From NCBI RefSeq assembly GCF_041346945.1, contig NZ_CP166851.1:62001-126000 (forward strand): DNA of 64,000 bases. Direction: 5' to 3'. The translations under genes were made by a program, and so were the position numbers. This document shows, in pieces, positions 24,729-32,411 of the stretch. The notes under the pieces were generated by a model. The model searched no databases. It worked only from the letters and a program-made list of their open reading frames with translations, and was not told where the DNA came from. Position 1 is the stretch's first letter. The number at the start of each line of letters is the position of its first letter. The stretch is from Amycolatopsis sp. cg9 (GTDB lineage Bacteria > Actinomycetota > Actinomycetes > Mycobacteriales > Pseudonocardiaceae).

Positions 24729-24947
24729 GTGCGGGACACCATCATCGCCGTGGCCGCAGACCTGTTCGCCGAGCGCGGCGCCGACGACGTCGGCTTCGAC
24801 GAGATCGCCGCCACCGCCGGGATCAGCGCCCGCCACCTGCGCGTGTACTTCACCTCGACCACGGCCATCCGGGCCGCTGTCGACGCGCACGCGGGCGAGC
24901 ACGAACGGGAGGAGGCAGGCGGTGCCGGCGCGCAGCTGGTCGCCTGA
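24729..24947 (+). CDS. TetR-type DNA-binding domain without ligand domain
   Basis: 72 residues from GTG 24729, preceded by GGGGAGG. The sequence reads as one TetR HTH: AADLFAERGADDVGFDEIAA, then TAGISARHLRVYFTSTTAIR. The usual ~120-residue ligand/dimer domain is absent; the gene ends a few residues after the HTH. GTG 24708, overlapping the previous stop, would add seven residues. It overlaps the thioesterase gene by 26 bases. It may be a repressor fragment that still binds DNA or a remnant. Confidence 0.6.
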   Translation: MRDTIIAVAADLFAERGADDVGFDEIAATAGISARHLRVYFTSTTAIRAAVDAHAGEHEREEAGGAGAQLVA

Positions 24948-25392
24948 CCCGGCCGCGGCCACAGGATGGCTGCGCGGCACGGTCCGCACCGTGCGCTACC
25001 AGGTCACCGCGGCCGACTCGGTGCGGCGGCTGGCCGGGCGCAGCGTCGAGTTCGCCCGCAAGCCTGACGTGGTGGCCTCGGCCCGGTTGCTGGAGCTGTG
25101 CGAGTGGCCCTGCATGGACGCCGTCCGCGACGCCATCGCCCCCGCCGAGTGCAGCCTCGGCGCCCGGCAACACCTCGACCACCAGGCGCCGATCGCCATC
25201 GGCGCCGAGCTCACCATCACCGCGCGGTGCACCGTGGCCACCCACTCCTACAGCGAGTGGGAGGTCGACGTGCACGACGGCCACGAAGTCGTCGGCCAGG
25301 CGACGCTGGCGTTCGTCGTCGTCGACCAGGACACCTTCGAGCGGCAGAGGCTGAGGCCGAAGACGACGTCCGCCATCCCGAAAACCGCGTAA
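24922..25392 (+). CDS. Hotdog-fold thioesterase, FlK-like
   Basis: 156 residues from GTG 24922, with GGGAGGAGG upstream. The hotdog pattern is visible: LLELCEWPCMDAVRDA (central helix), SLGARQHLDHQAPIAIGAEL (strand with His) and WEVDVHDGHEVVGQATLAFV. This matches the thioesterase family that includes fluoroacetyl-CoA thioesterase FlK, with a Glu and His in the positions of the catalytic pair. The acyl substrate is unknown. Overlap with the TetR-like gene means coupled translation. Confidence 0.7.
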   Translation: MPARSWSPDPAAATGWLRGTVRTVRYQVTAADSVRRLAGRSVEFARKPDVVASARLLELCEWPCMDAVRDAIAPAECSLGARQHLDHQAPIAIGAELTITARCTVATHSYSEWEVDVHDGHEVVGQATLAFVVVDQDTFERQRLRPKTTSAIPKTA

Positions 25393-25478
25393 CAGAGCCA
25401 AATCCGAAGCTTTTCGCATTCCACACGCGGGTGACGTGTGCCCAGATTTTGCACCACTGCAACGAGAAGGGGAAACCA

Positions 25479-25979
25479 GTGAAGACTTTGACTAAGGGGC
25501 GCCGGATGGCGTCGGCGCGGACCTTGGCCGGCGCGGCGCTTGCCGGAATGCTCGCGCTCAGCGCGCTCGCCCTGGACGTGTCCACCGCCGCGGCCAGCCC
25601 GGCGCCGCCCAGCGCGGGACTCGACGCCGGGATGCCCAGCGACGGCCTGCACCCGGATGCCCCGGTGACCGCACCGGACGGCACCCGGATCTGGGGCACC
25701 CGCGAGGGGGCGGCGCCGGCTTCGGTCGCGCGCGCAGCCATGCCCAACACGATCGAGATCCGGGTCGACGGCGCCCGGGTCCGATCCTCGGTGCCGAACG
25801 GGCCGGTCGTCGGACTGGCCTACCGCGGCCAGACCGGCGGCGCGAACTGCAAGGTCTCCAGCGGCGGCTACACCTGGGGATTGGTGTCGGTCAACGGGTC
25901 CTACGGATGGATGCGCACGGACCTCTTCACCATCATCTACCAGAGCACCGGCCCCTGGGGCTCGCTGCCGCGGTGCTGA
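25479..25979 (+). CDS. Secreted SH3-like protein
   Basis: 166 residues from GTG 25479, with GAAGGGG upstream. The signal has a basic start (TKGRRMASARTLAGAAL), hydrophobic core and cleavage near STAAASPAPP. The C-terminal ~70 residues (IRVDGARVRSSVPNGPVVGL; GLVSVNGSYGWMRTDLF) have the look of a bacterial SH3 domain, which often binds cell wall. It ends GSLPRC. Likely exported and wall-associated (inferred). Confidence 0.68.
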   Translation: MKTLTKGRRMASARTLAGAALAGMLALSALALDVSTAAASPAPPSAGLDAGMPSDGLHPDAPVTAPDGTRIWGTREGAAPASVARAAMPNTIEIRVDGARVRSSVPNGPVVGLAYRGQTGGANCKVSSGGYTWGLVSVNGSYGWMRTDLFTIIYQSTGPWGSLPRC

Positions 25980-26168
25980 TTCCCGGCCCGGTGAGCAAAC
26001 AGGCGGTGAGCTCGCGGCCGCGGCACCCGGACCGAATGGGCGCCGCGGCCGCTGGGCCGCGCGGCGGTTCGCCCCCGCCAATCAGGACGTTCAGCGCGGC
26101 AACGCGCCGCCCCGTCGTCGCATCGTCCACGCACGACGGTGCTTACAGGCATTACCAAGGGGGACAAC

Positions 26169-26630
26169 ATGACAGCGCGGACACGACCTGAGCATCCGGC
26201 GCACGGCGCGCGCGGCCGCGGCGGGCGGGCCGTCCGTGCCGGGCTGCTGCTCGGCGCCGCCGGGATGCTGGCTGCGGTCGCGGGTGGATGCTCGGACACG
26301 CCGACACCGCCCGCGCCGACTCCGCCGTCGGGAACGCCGGTGGCCACGGTGCCGCTGCCCGCGCCGTCGGCGGACGGGCCGGTGCTCACCGTGGACGGCC
26401 AGGCCAGCTGGACGACCGGCCACCCCGGATGCGCGGTGCTGCGCACCGACGCCGGGCAGGAGTTCAGCCTCGTCGGCCCGGCGACCCAGCAGCGCCTCGG
26501 CGAAGTCCGCTCCGGAGCCTCGCCGGCCCAGCAGCGGGTGCGGATCACCGGCTACGTGCCCAAGGTCGGCGCCTCGGTGTGCGGCGCACTCCGCGCATTC
26601 GTCGCCGAAAAGGTGACGGCAATGAACTGA
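26169..26630 (+). CDS. Predicted lipoprotein
   Basis: 153 residues from ATG 26169, preceded by AAGGGGGA. The signal ends in the lipobox AVAGGC, so Cys is lipidated and the protein is anchored outside the membrane. A Pro/Thr linker (TPTPPAPTPPSGTPVATVPL) leads to a ~95-residue domain, possibly a small beta barrel (RVRITGYVPKVGASVCG). Function unknown. Confidence 0.68.
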   Translation: MTARTRPEHPAHGARGRGGRAVRAGLLLGAAGMLAAVAGGCSDTPTPPAPTPPSGTPVATVPLPAPSADGPVLTVDGQASWTTGHPGCAVLRTDAGQEFSLVGPATQQRLGEVRSGASPAQQRVRITGYVPKVGASVCGALRAFVAEKVTAMN

Positions 26631-26690
26631 CAGTCACCAAAACACAAAAGCAGACGCTTACGCAATCCCGGTTTAGCTACATGAGCCGGG

Positions 26691-26715
26691 GCCGTTTTCG
26701 TGCCCAAAAAACGGC
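26691..26715 (+). terminator. Hairpin terminator
   Basis: GCCGTTTT at 26691-26698 pairs with AAAACGGC at 26708-26715. It lies 60 bases after the lipoprotein gene in the AT-richest part of this area. The gap 26631-26993 contains this stem, a promoter-like TTGACA and otherwise nothing recognisable. Confidence 0.45.
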
Positions 26716-26751
26716 AAGAAAAACGGCTGGGAATATTCGTTCAGAAACGGG

Positions 26752-26781
26752 TTGACATTCCCGATCCAGGCGATGCAGAGT
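26752..26781 (+). promoter_or_regulatory. Possible promoter for the S53 peptidase gene
   Basis: TTGACA at 26752-26757 is followed after 18 bases by CAGAGT, a poor -10. The start codon is about 215 bases downstream. It is placed correctly between a terminator and the peptidase gene. Confidence 0.3.
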
Positions 26782-26993
26782 GAGGCTGTCCAGCTGATAC
26801 ACGCTGGTCACAGGCCAGCAGGGGAGACGCTGGCCGCACCGAGGGGGACTCGTCGCCACGTAGGGGGAATCGTCCGGCGCGCTATCGCCATGCCGGTTTC
26901 GCATTTCTCCCACATCCGTCCTGTTGTCGATAGCACTCGCCGTCGGCCCGGGGTCTCGGTGTGTCGGAAGAGCAAACGGAATCGGGGACATTA

Positions 26994-28955
26994 ATGGCAG
27001 TACGACCATCCCGTGCGGCCGGGCTGATCGCCGGGTGCGCGGTACTCGTGGGGATCGCGGCCGCGCCGTCCGCGCTCGCCCAGGGATCGACGACCTCGCC
27101 CGGCGCCGACCGCTCCGCGGTCGAGGGCAACCAGCCGAGCTGGGCGACTCCCTCGGCCAAGGTCGGGCACGCCGACCTGCACCAGCAGCGGCACATCAAG
27201 GTGGCGCTGGCGCTGCGTGATCCGCAGGGCGCGGAAGCCCTCGCCAAGGCGGTCAGCAAGCCGGGCTCGCCGCAGCATGGCAAGTTCCTGTCCAGCAAGG
27301 AATTCCTCGACCGGTTCGGCCCGACCCAGCAGACGGTCGACCAGGTCACCTCCTGGCTGCGCGGGCAGGGCCTGAAGGTCGACGGCGTCGCGAGCAACCG
27401 CCACTTCGTCGAGGTCACCGGCGACGTCGCGCAGTTGCAGACGACGTTCGCCACCTCGCTGGCCACCTTCCGGCACCAGACCAAGGACGGCCGGTCGTTC
27501 ACCCTGACCGCGCCGGAGTCCGCTGTGTCGGTGCCCCGGCAGGTGCGCGGCGCGGTGAGCGCGGTGCTCGGCCTGGACGACGCGAGCCGGACCATCACCA
27601 CCGGGCAGGTCGCGCCGCGAGCGGCCAACGGCGCCCGGCCGGGAGTCACCCCGGCCGCGGGCGACCCGTCCAGCTGCGCGCGGTACTGGGGCGAGGTCAA
27701 CAACGGCGCGGTGCCGCAGAAGTACGCCGGCGGCAACCAGTCCAACTACCTGTGCGGCTACACCGCCCCGCAGATCCGCGCCATCTACGGCCTGAACAGC
27801 GCGAACACCGGTGCCGGGCAGACGGTGGGCATCGTCGGTGCCTACCACCTGGACTCGATCGTCGCCGACACCAACAAGGCCGCCGGCCAGTTCGGCGCGC
27901 CCGCGCTGACCGCCGGCCAGTACAGCGCGGTCCTGCCGGGCAGCTTCGACAACCAGGACAAGTGCAACCCCGACAGCTGGGCAGGGGAGCAGGCGCTGGA
28001 CGTGCAGTCCATCCACGAGGTCGCACCGGCGGCGAAGATCGTCTACTACGGCGCCAAGAGCTGCTACGACCTGTACAACGCGCTGAACAAGGCCGTGGCC
28101 GACAACAAGGTCTCGCTGATCAACAACTCCTGGCTCTACCCCGGTGAGACCGCGGTCTCGCAGGCCGAGCGCGACCAGATGGGCTCGATCGCGGTGCAGG
28201 CCGCGATCCAGGGCCAGGCCCTGACCTTCTCCAGCGGCGACTCGGGCGACAACTCCGGTCCGGGCGCGGCGGGCAAGGCCGAGGCCAGCTTCCCCGCGTC
28301 GCACCCCTGGGTGACCGCGGTCGGCGGGACCTCGGTGGCGCTGGACGCCAGCTCGAAGATCAAGTTCACGGCGGGCTGGGAGAACTCGGGCAACACGCAG
28401 TCGGGCTCCAGCTGGGTTGCGCAGAACGACGCGGACGGCCGGTTCGCCGGCGGCGCCGGCGGCGGCGTGTCCAAGCTGTACGACCAGCCGGACTACCAGA
28501 AGAACGTGGTTCCCGCCGGGGTCGCGAACGGCCACCGCGCGGTGCCGGACATCGCGGCGCTGGCCGACTCCTACACCGGCATCGCGATTGGCTACACCAC
28601 GCCGCAGGGCTACATCGCCTACTCCTCCGGCGGCACGTCGCTGGCCTCGCCGATCCTCGTCGGCCTGGTCGCCAACGCCCAGCAGGCCCAGGGCCTGACG
28701 CGGATGGGCTTCTTGAACGACGCGATCTACGCGCTGGCCGGGAAGCCGCAGATCACCGACGTGAAGCCGACGCAGGCGGGTGTTTGGTCGCCGTTCATGG
28801 CCGGGTTCGGCCACGTCTCGGTGCCCACCCAGAACGGCTCCTACCTGCTCGACCTCGACTCCAAGCCGCAGTCGCTGGTGTCGGGCTCCGGCTGGGACGC
28901 CGTGACCGGCATCGGAACGCCGACCTCGGGCTTCGTCACCGCCCTCGGCAAGTGA
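26994..28955 (+). CDS. Secreted S53 peptidase (sedolisin/kumamolisin type) with pro-domain
   Basis: 653 residues from ATG 26994. A Sec signal (VLVGIAAAPSALA) is followed by the pro-kumamolisin activation domain (~50-190; KVALALRDPQGAEALAKAVS, GKFLSSKEFLDRFGP). The catalytic domain has Glu332 and Asp336 in GEQALDV, the oxyanion Asp416 in SSGDSGD, and Ser549 in GGTSLASP. A C-terminal calcium-site region (GWDAVTGIGTP) is present. All residues needed for a serine-carboxyl peptidase are there. Such enzymes mature by self-cleavage at acidic pH outside the cell. It may process neighbours or envelope proteins (inferred). Confidence 0.93.
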   Translation: MAVRPSRAAGLIAGCAVLVGIAAAPSALAQGSTTSPGADRSAVEGNQPSWATPSAKVGHADLHQQRHIKVALALRDPQGAEALAKAVSKPGSPQHGKFLSSKEFLDRFGPTQQTVDQVTSWLRGQGLKVDGVASNRHFVEVTGDVAQLQTTFATSLATFRHQTKDGRSFTLTAPESAVSVPRQVRGAVSAVLGLDDASRTITTGQVAPRAANGARPGVTPAAGDPSSCARYWGEVNNGAVPQKYAGGNQSNYLCGYTAPQIRAIYGLNSANTGAGQTVGIVGAYHLDSIVADTNKAAGQFGAPALTAGQYSAVLPGSFDNQDKCNPDSWAGEQALDVQSIHEVAPAAKIVYYGAKSCYDLYNALNKAVADNKVSLINNSWLYPGETAVSQAERDQMGSIAVQAAIQGQALTFSSGDSGDNSGPGAAGKAEASFPASHPWVTAVGGTSVALDASSKIKFTAGWENSGNTQSGSSWVAQNDADGRFAGGAGGGVSKLYDQPDYQKNVVPAGVANGHRAVPDIAALADSYTGIAIGYTTPQGYIAYSSGGTSLASPILVGLVANAQQAQGLTRMGFLNDAIYALAGKPQITDVKPTQAGVWSPFMAGFGHVSVPTQNGSYLLDLDSKPQSLVSGSGWDAVTGIGTPTSGFVTALGK

Positions 28956-28961
28956 TCGGAG

Positions 28962-29003
28962 GCGGTGCGGCCGCCGCTGCCTGACCCGCGGCGGCCGCAC
29001 CGC
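28962..29003 (+). terminator. Hairpin terminator
   Basis: GCGGTGCGGCCGCCGC at 28962-28977 pairs perfectly with 28988-29003 (16 bp). It starts seven bases after the peptidase stop. Confidence 0.75.
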
Positions 29004-29043
29004 GACTCCCCAGACCCCCCAACGAGCAGGAAGGAGGTTCACC

Positions 29044-30027
29044 GTGATCGACGGCGACGGCGACCGGCATGCCCACGCGGACGGAGACGATCCGCGCCCG
29101 GACGGCACGACCGACCCGACCACCCCCTCGGGTGCGCGGCACAGACTCGAGCAGCCGCCCGCGGTGACGCGCCGCCGCCGGACCGTGCTCTGGACGCTCG
29201 GCGCGCTGGTCGTCGTCGCCCTCGGCGTGACCGGCTGGACCGTCGCCTCCGGCGGCACGCCGTCGGCCGCGACGAACACGGCCACCGCCACGGCGACCGC
29301 CGCCGTCCATCCCGGCGCCGACGACGGGCCCGCGATCGTGGACCCGCAGCCGGTGAGCCCGCAGCAGCTGAGCCAGCTGCCCGCGGCCACCACCTTCGGC
29401 ACCGTCGCCGCCGCACTGAAAGACCCAGCCCCGGGCCAGGCGCCCGGCGGCCGGCTGGTGCACCCCTCGACCACGGTGCCGCTCTACGCCTCGCCCGGCG
29501 GCCCGGCCATCGCCGCGCTGCCGCCCACGCAGCTGGTCAGCGACACCTGGCTGCCGGTGGTGGCAGAGCAACCCGGCTGGGCGGAAGTCCTTCTGCCCTC
29601 GCGCCCCAACGACACCGCGGCCTGGATCTACCTCGACGACACCGTCACCACCGCGCACAGCCCGTACCGCATCGAGGTCGACCGCGCACGGTTCACGCTG
29701 ACGCTGTTCAAGGACGGCAAGGAGACCGGGCACTGGACGGTCGGCATCGGCAAGCCGAACTCGCCGACCCCGGCCACCCGCACGTTCCTCCTCGCGTCCA
29801 TTAAGGACACTCACCCGACTTTCAGTCCGATTGTGCTGCCGACCGGCGCGCACTCCGACACCTACGAGTCCTACGGCGGCGGTCCCGGGACCGTCGGCCT
29901 GCACACGTGGCCGAGCGCAGACGTCTACGGCCACCCCAGTTCTGACGGCTGCATCCGCATTCCGCCGGATGCGCTTCAGGTGATCAGCAGCGACGTCCCG
30001 ATCGGGTCACCGGTGCTGATCAGGTGA
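29044..30027 (+). CDS. L,D-transpeptidase (YkuD domain), membrane anchored
   Basis: 327 residues from GTG 29044, with AAGGAGG upstream. One transmembrane helix (VLWTLGALVVVALGVTGWTV) follows a cytoplasmic N terminus. A linker and an SH3-like stretch (VPLYASPGGPAIAAL) precede the YkuD domain from ~210. The active site holds His287 and Cys303 in SSDGCIRIP; the common SHGC is SDGC here. These enzymes make 3-3 cross-links in peptidoglycan or attach proteins to it, outside the cell. Location among secreted genes suggests wall modification linked to mating, which is inferred. Confidence 0.88.
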   Translation: MIDGDGDRHAHADGDDPRPDGTTDPTTPSGARHRLEQPPAVTRRRRTVLWTLGALVVVALGVTGWTVASGGTPSAATNTATATATAAVHPGADDGPAIVDPQPVSPQQLSQLPAATTFGTVAAALKDPAPGQAPGGRLVHPSTTVPLYASPGGPAIAALPPTQLVSDTWLPVVAEQPGWAEVLLPSRPNDTAAWIYLDDTVTTAHSPYRIEVDRARFTLTLFKDGKETGHWTVGIGKPNSPTPATRTFLLASIKDTHPTFSPIVLPTGAHSDTYESYGGGPGTVGLHTWPSADVYGHPSSDGCIRIPPDALQVISSDVPIGSPVLIR

Positions 30028-30077
30028 AACACCCATCCAGAGGCCCATCCGGGCCACACCACACCAAGGGGGGACCA

Positions 30078-30785
30078 GTGGTCCGTACCACCTCTCGATC
30101 CACGCGCATCCTGGCCGGCGTCAGCGCCGGCGGTGTCCTGGCCGCGGGCGCCGTCGCCCTGGTGCTCAGCACCGGGTCGCCAGCCAGCGCGGCGGGCACC
30201 ACCTCGACCGCCTACGGGGTCTCGGCCACCGGCGTCGATCCGGTCGGCGCGACGCCGTCGGTGTCCAGCGACGGCGCGGTCAAGACCGCCTCCGGCTCGG
30301 CCGCGGGCAAGGCCGGCACGTTCAGCGCCTCGGGGATCACGGTCAAGGCCGGCGCCGGGATGGCGGAGGCCACCGTGGGCGCGCTGACCGTGGGAGGCAA
30401 GTCCATCGGGTCGGTCAGCGCCAAGTGCGCCGACGGCAAGACGACCTACAGCCACTCCGGGGCCGCGCCGGAGGCCAGCAACCTCAAGGTGAGCTTCGGC
30501 GGGGGCGCCGGTGCCACCGTCCAGATCATCGGCGCCGGTGGCAAGGCCGTGGAGACGATCACCGTCGCGGTGGTCAAGTGCGGCACCGGCACGCCTCCGA
30601 CCGAGCAGCCGCCGACGCAGCAGCCCACGGGTCAGCCGACCGGCCAGCCGACGCAGCACCCGACCGGTCAGCCCACGACCAAGCCGACCGGCACGACCAA
30701 GCCCGGCCAGAAGCCCGGTCAGCGGCCCGACCAGCCGGCGCCCAAGCCGGTCCCGCACGACGGTCACCACCCCGTCACCGGCTGA
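30078..30785 (+). CDS. Secreted protein with Pro/Thr/Gln-rich repeat tail
   Basis: 235 residues from GTG 30078, preceded by AAGGGGGGA. A signal peptide (GGVLAAGAVALVLSTG, cleavage near ASAAG) leads to a ~130-residue strand-rich domain with two Cys (SAKCADGK, VVKCGTG). Residues ~175-235 are PTGQPTGQPT-type repeats ending in a basic/His stretch. Such tails usually span the cell wall, so a surface protein is likely. Confidence 0.65.
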   Translation: MVRTTSRSTRILAGVSAGGVLAAGAVALVLSTGSPASAAGTTSTAYGVSATGVDPVGATPSVSSDGAVKTASGSAAGKAGTFSASGITVKAGAGMAEATVGALTVGGKSIGSVSAKCADGKTTYSHSGAAPEASNLKVSFGGGAGATVQIIGAGGKAVETITVAVVKCGTGTPPTEQPPTQQPTGQPTGQPTQHPTGQPTTKPTGTTKPGQKPGQRPDQPAPKPVPHDGHHPVTG

Positions 30786-30811
30786 CCCTGGCCGAACCGG
30801 TACCCATCCGC

Positions 30812-30847
30812 TGGTGGGGCGAGGTCGAACCCGGCCTCGCCCCACCA
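30812..30847 (+). terminator. Hairpin terminator
   Basis: TGGTGGGGCGAGG at 30812-30824 pairs perfectly with 30835-30847 (13 bp, 10-base loop). Confidence 0.65.
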
Positions 30848-30868
30848 ACCCGCGCAGCAGGGGAAGAC

Positions 30869-31072
30869 ATGCCCGCACGCACCACGACACCGTCCTCCGC
30901 CGCGGTCCGGCGGGTGCTCGCCGGCGCCATCCTCGGCGCGGCGCTCGCGGCCGGGGCGACCCTGGCCGCCACCTCACTCACCTCCGCCGCGCCGGACTCG
31001 CCGGGGTCGGTGCGCACCGCGGCCGTCCCCGATGTCGTGGGCCTCAACGGCGCGATGCCGAATGCCCCGTGA
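30869..31072 (+). CDS. Small secreted peptide (67 residues)
   Basis: ATG 30869 follows GGGGAAG. The peptide is nearly all signal: a basic start, a hydrophobic core (GAILGAALAAGATLAATSL) and a possible cleavage after TSAA, leaving a ~26-residue product ending GLNGAMPNAP. It sits last in the secreted-protein group and is followed by a terminator. A peptide factor is possible but unproven. Confidence 0.5.
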   Translation: MPARTTTPSSAAVRRVLAGAILGAALAAGATLAATSLTSAAPDSPGSVRTAAVPDVVGLNGAMPNAP

Positions 31073-31115
31073 CCCCAACCCCGGCCGGTGTTGCGCACCG
31101 GCCTCCCCACCGCGG

Positions 31116-31143
31116 GGGCCCGGACCATCTACGGTCCGGGCCC
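31116..31143 (+). terminator. Hairpin terminator
   Basis: GGGCCCGGACC at 31116-31126 pairs perfectly with 31133-31143. It lies 44 bases after the small secreted peptide gene. Confidence 0.65.
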
Positions 31144-31222
31144 TCGTGCCTGTTCAGGGGCTGTCCGGCTGGAGCCCGCGACCGCCACCAGCGAGCCGCT
31201 GGTGCCGCGCGGCTTGCCTTTC

Positions 31223-31262
31223 GGGAGCGAACCCCGAAAAATCGGTGGTCAACCCTGTTTAG
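31223..31262 (+). promoter_or_regulatory. Paired-operator element, copy 1
   Basis: This 40-base stretch matches 31648-31687 at about 30 positions. It contains two degenerate half-palindromes (GAACCCC and TCAACCCTGTTTAG) 21 bases apart and ends just before the ribosome-binding site of the 31275 gene. Confidence 0.45.
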
Positions 31263-31274
31263 GAGGACGATCCG

Positions 31275-31556
31275 ATGCCTTCGGTACGCCCGCAAGCCCG
31301 TCGCCGCGACGCCGAGGGGGAGTGGGTCTACGACGCGCGCATTCCGGCGAAGATCACGCTGGAGCAGGCCGCGACCGCCCTGGCCGTGGTCGACGGCACT
31401 CCGAACCGCGCGCGGGTCGCCAAGGACGCCTTGCCGAAGGCGCTCCAGGAGGTCGTCCGGCTGCTGCTGGCGGGCGAGACGATCGCGCCGCCCGCCGCTC
31501 TGGTGGGCCAGTGGCGCGAACGCCTCGTCGCCGACGGCGTCTTCCCCGCTGCCTGA
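31275..31556 (+). CDS. Small basic hypothetical protein
   Basis: 93 residues with GGAGG upstream of ATG 31275. Basic N terminus (RPQARRRDAEGEWVYD), then helices (ITLEQAATALAVVDGTP; LQEVVRLLLAGE). It could be a small DNA-binding protein, but there is no clear HTH. It is preceded by the paired-operator element and follows a terminator, so it forms its own unit. Confidence 0.5.
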   Translation: MPSVRPQARRRDAEGEWVYDARIPAKITLEQAATALAVVDGTPNRARVAKDALPKALQEVVRLLLAGETIAPPAALVGQWRERLVADGVFPAA

Positions 31557-31647
31557 CCCGCGCGGCGGCGCAGCGTGCGCCGTCGGCCGGTCCGCGGCGC
31601 AACCGTGGTCCGTCACGTCCCAGCGATCCCGTTCACCCGAAATGATC

Positions 31648-31687
31648 AGGGTTGAACCCTGGAATATCGGGGTTGAACCCTGTTTAG
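31648..31687 (+). promoter_or_regulatory. Paired-operator element, copy 2
   Basis: GGGTTGAACCCTG occurs at 31649-31661 and again at 31670-31682. Each is a palindrome around a central G, and the period is 21 bases, two helical turns. The same element in weaker form is at 31223-31262. It lies ~160 bases before the gene at 31849. Confidence 0.55.
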
Positions 31688-31848
31688 ATCGAGGTGTCCG
31701 CATCAGCGGACGCCGCCCGCTTCTCCTGGCCGGATTCCCGGGCGGCGTCCATGCCCTCGCTGGGAGAGCGCCTTATGGATACCAGTCTCAGGATCACCAC
31801 GTCGTCCACCGCCGGCCGCGGGCCGGGCCGGGCCGGACGGGGACGCTG

Positions 31849-32040
31849 ATGGCCACCGCCGGGGAGCTGCGGGAAGCACTCCAGAGGCTGCGCAACGCCT
31901 CGCCCGCGGAGAAGAACGCGGCGAAGTCGGCCGCCCTGACGCTGGGCGCGCAGACGGCGCTGGAGATCTCCGACCGCACCGCGCGCGGCCAGTTCGTCGC
32001 CTCCTTCGAGTCCGACATCAACGCGGCGGCGGACGCCTGA
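31849..32040 (+). CDS. Small helical hypothetical protein
   Basis: 63 residues, helical (GELREALQRLRNASPAEKNA; ALEISDRTARGQFVASFESD), no signal peptide. GGGGAC precedes the ATG. A 16-bp terminator follows the stop by 21 bases. Function unknown. Confidence 0.45.
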   Translation: MATAGELREALQRLRNASPAEKNAAKSAALTLGAQTALEISDRTARGQFVASFESDINAAADA

Positions 32041-32060
32041 GCGTGTCCCGCTCGCCGACC

Positions 32061-32099
32061 GGCGCCCCGGCACGCCATGATCAGGCGTGCCGGGGCGCC
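32061..32099. terminator. Hairpin terminator
   Basis: GGCGCCCCGGCACGCC at 32061-32076 pairs perfectly with 32084-32099 (16 bp, 7-base loop). A possible ATG at 32087 for the next gene lies inside the stem, so the downstream GTG at 32135 is preferred. Confidence 0.75.
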
Positions 32100-32134
32100 C
32101 GCTCCGCGCACGCCCGATTCGCGCGGAGGTACTG

Positions 32135-32341
32135 GTGGACCGCATCGCCCCCGGCGACCAGCCGTTCACCGTGGCCGAGGCCCGCGACTACGTCGCGACC
32201 CTGATCCGCGAGTTCGAAGGCCAGCCCGGCGTGGAGCTGCTGGGCCTGGTCGGCGGCGTGCTCGACAACGTCGTCTGCACCTGCCGGCACGACACCGGCC
32301 GCCTGGCCGACGTCGTGCCGCTGCACCCGCGCGCGGACTGA
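32135..32341 (+). CDS. Small hypothetical protein
   Basis: 68 residues from GTG 32135, five bases after GGAGG. The product is an alpha/beta mix (FTVAEARDYVATLIREFEGQ; VELLGLVGGVLDNVVCTCRH) with Cys-x-Cys near the C terminus. No family recognised. It is convergent with the kinase gene. Confidence 0.5.
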   Translation: MDRIAPGDQPFTVAEARDYVATLIREFEGQPGVELLGLVGGVLDNVVCTCRHDTGRLADVVPLHPRAD

Positions 32342-32411
32342 ACCCCGCGGACCGGCCACCGCCCGGCACGCCGACGACGTCGAGACACCGACCCCCGGGC
32401 CACGCGGCTCG

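Noticed and set aside
26991..29474. An 827-codon minus-strand frame over the S53 peptidase
   Set aside because: Antisense shadow; the plus strand holds complete catalytic motifs.
31649..31682. GGTTGAACC palindromes as terminators
   Set aside because: Stems are short, tandem and exactly 21 bases apart, which fits protein-binding sites better.
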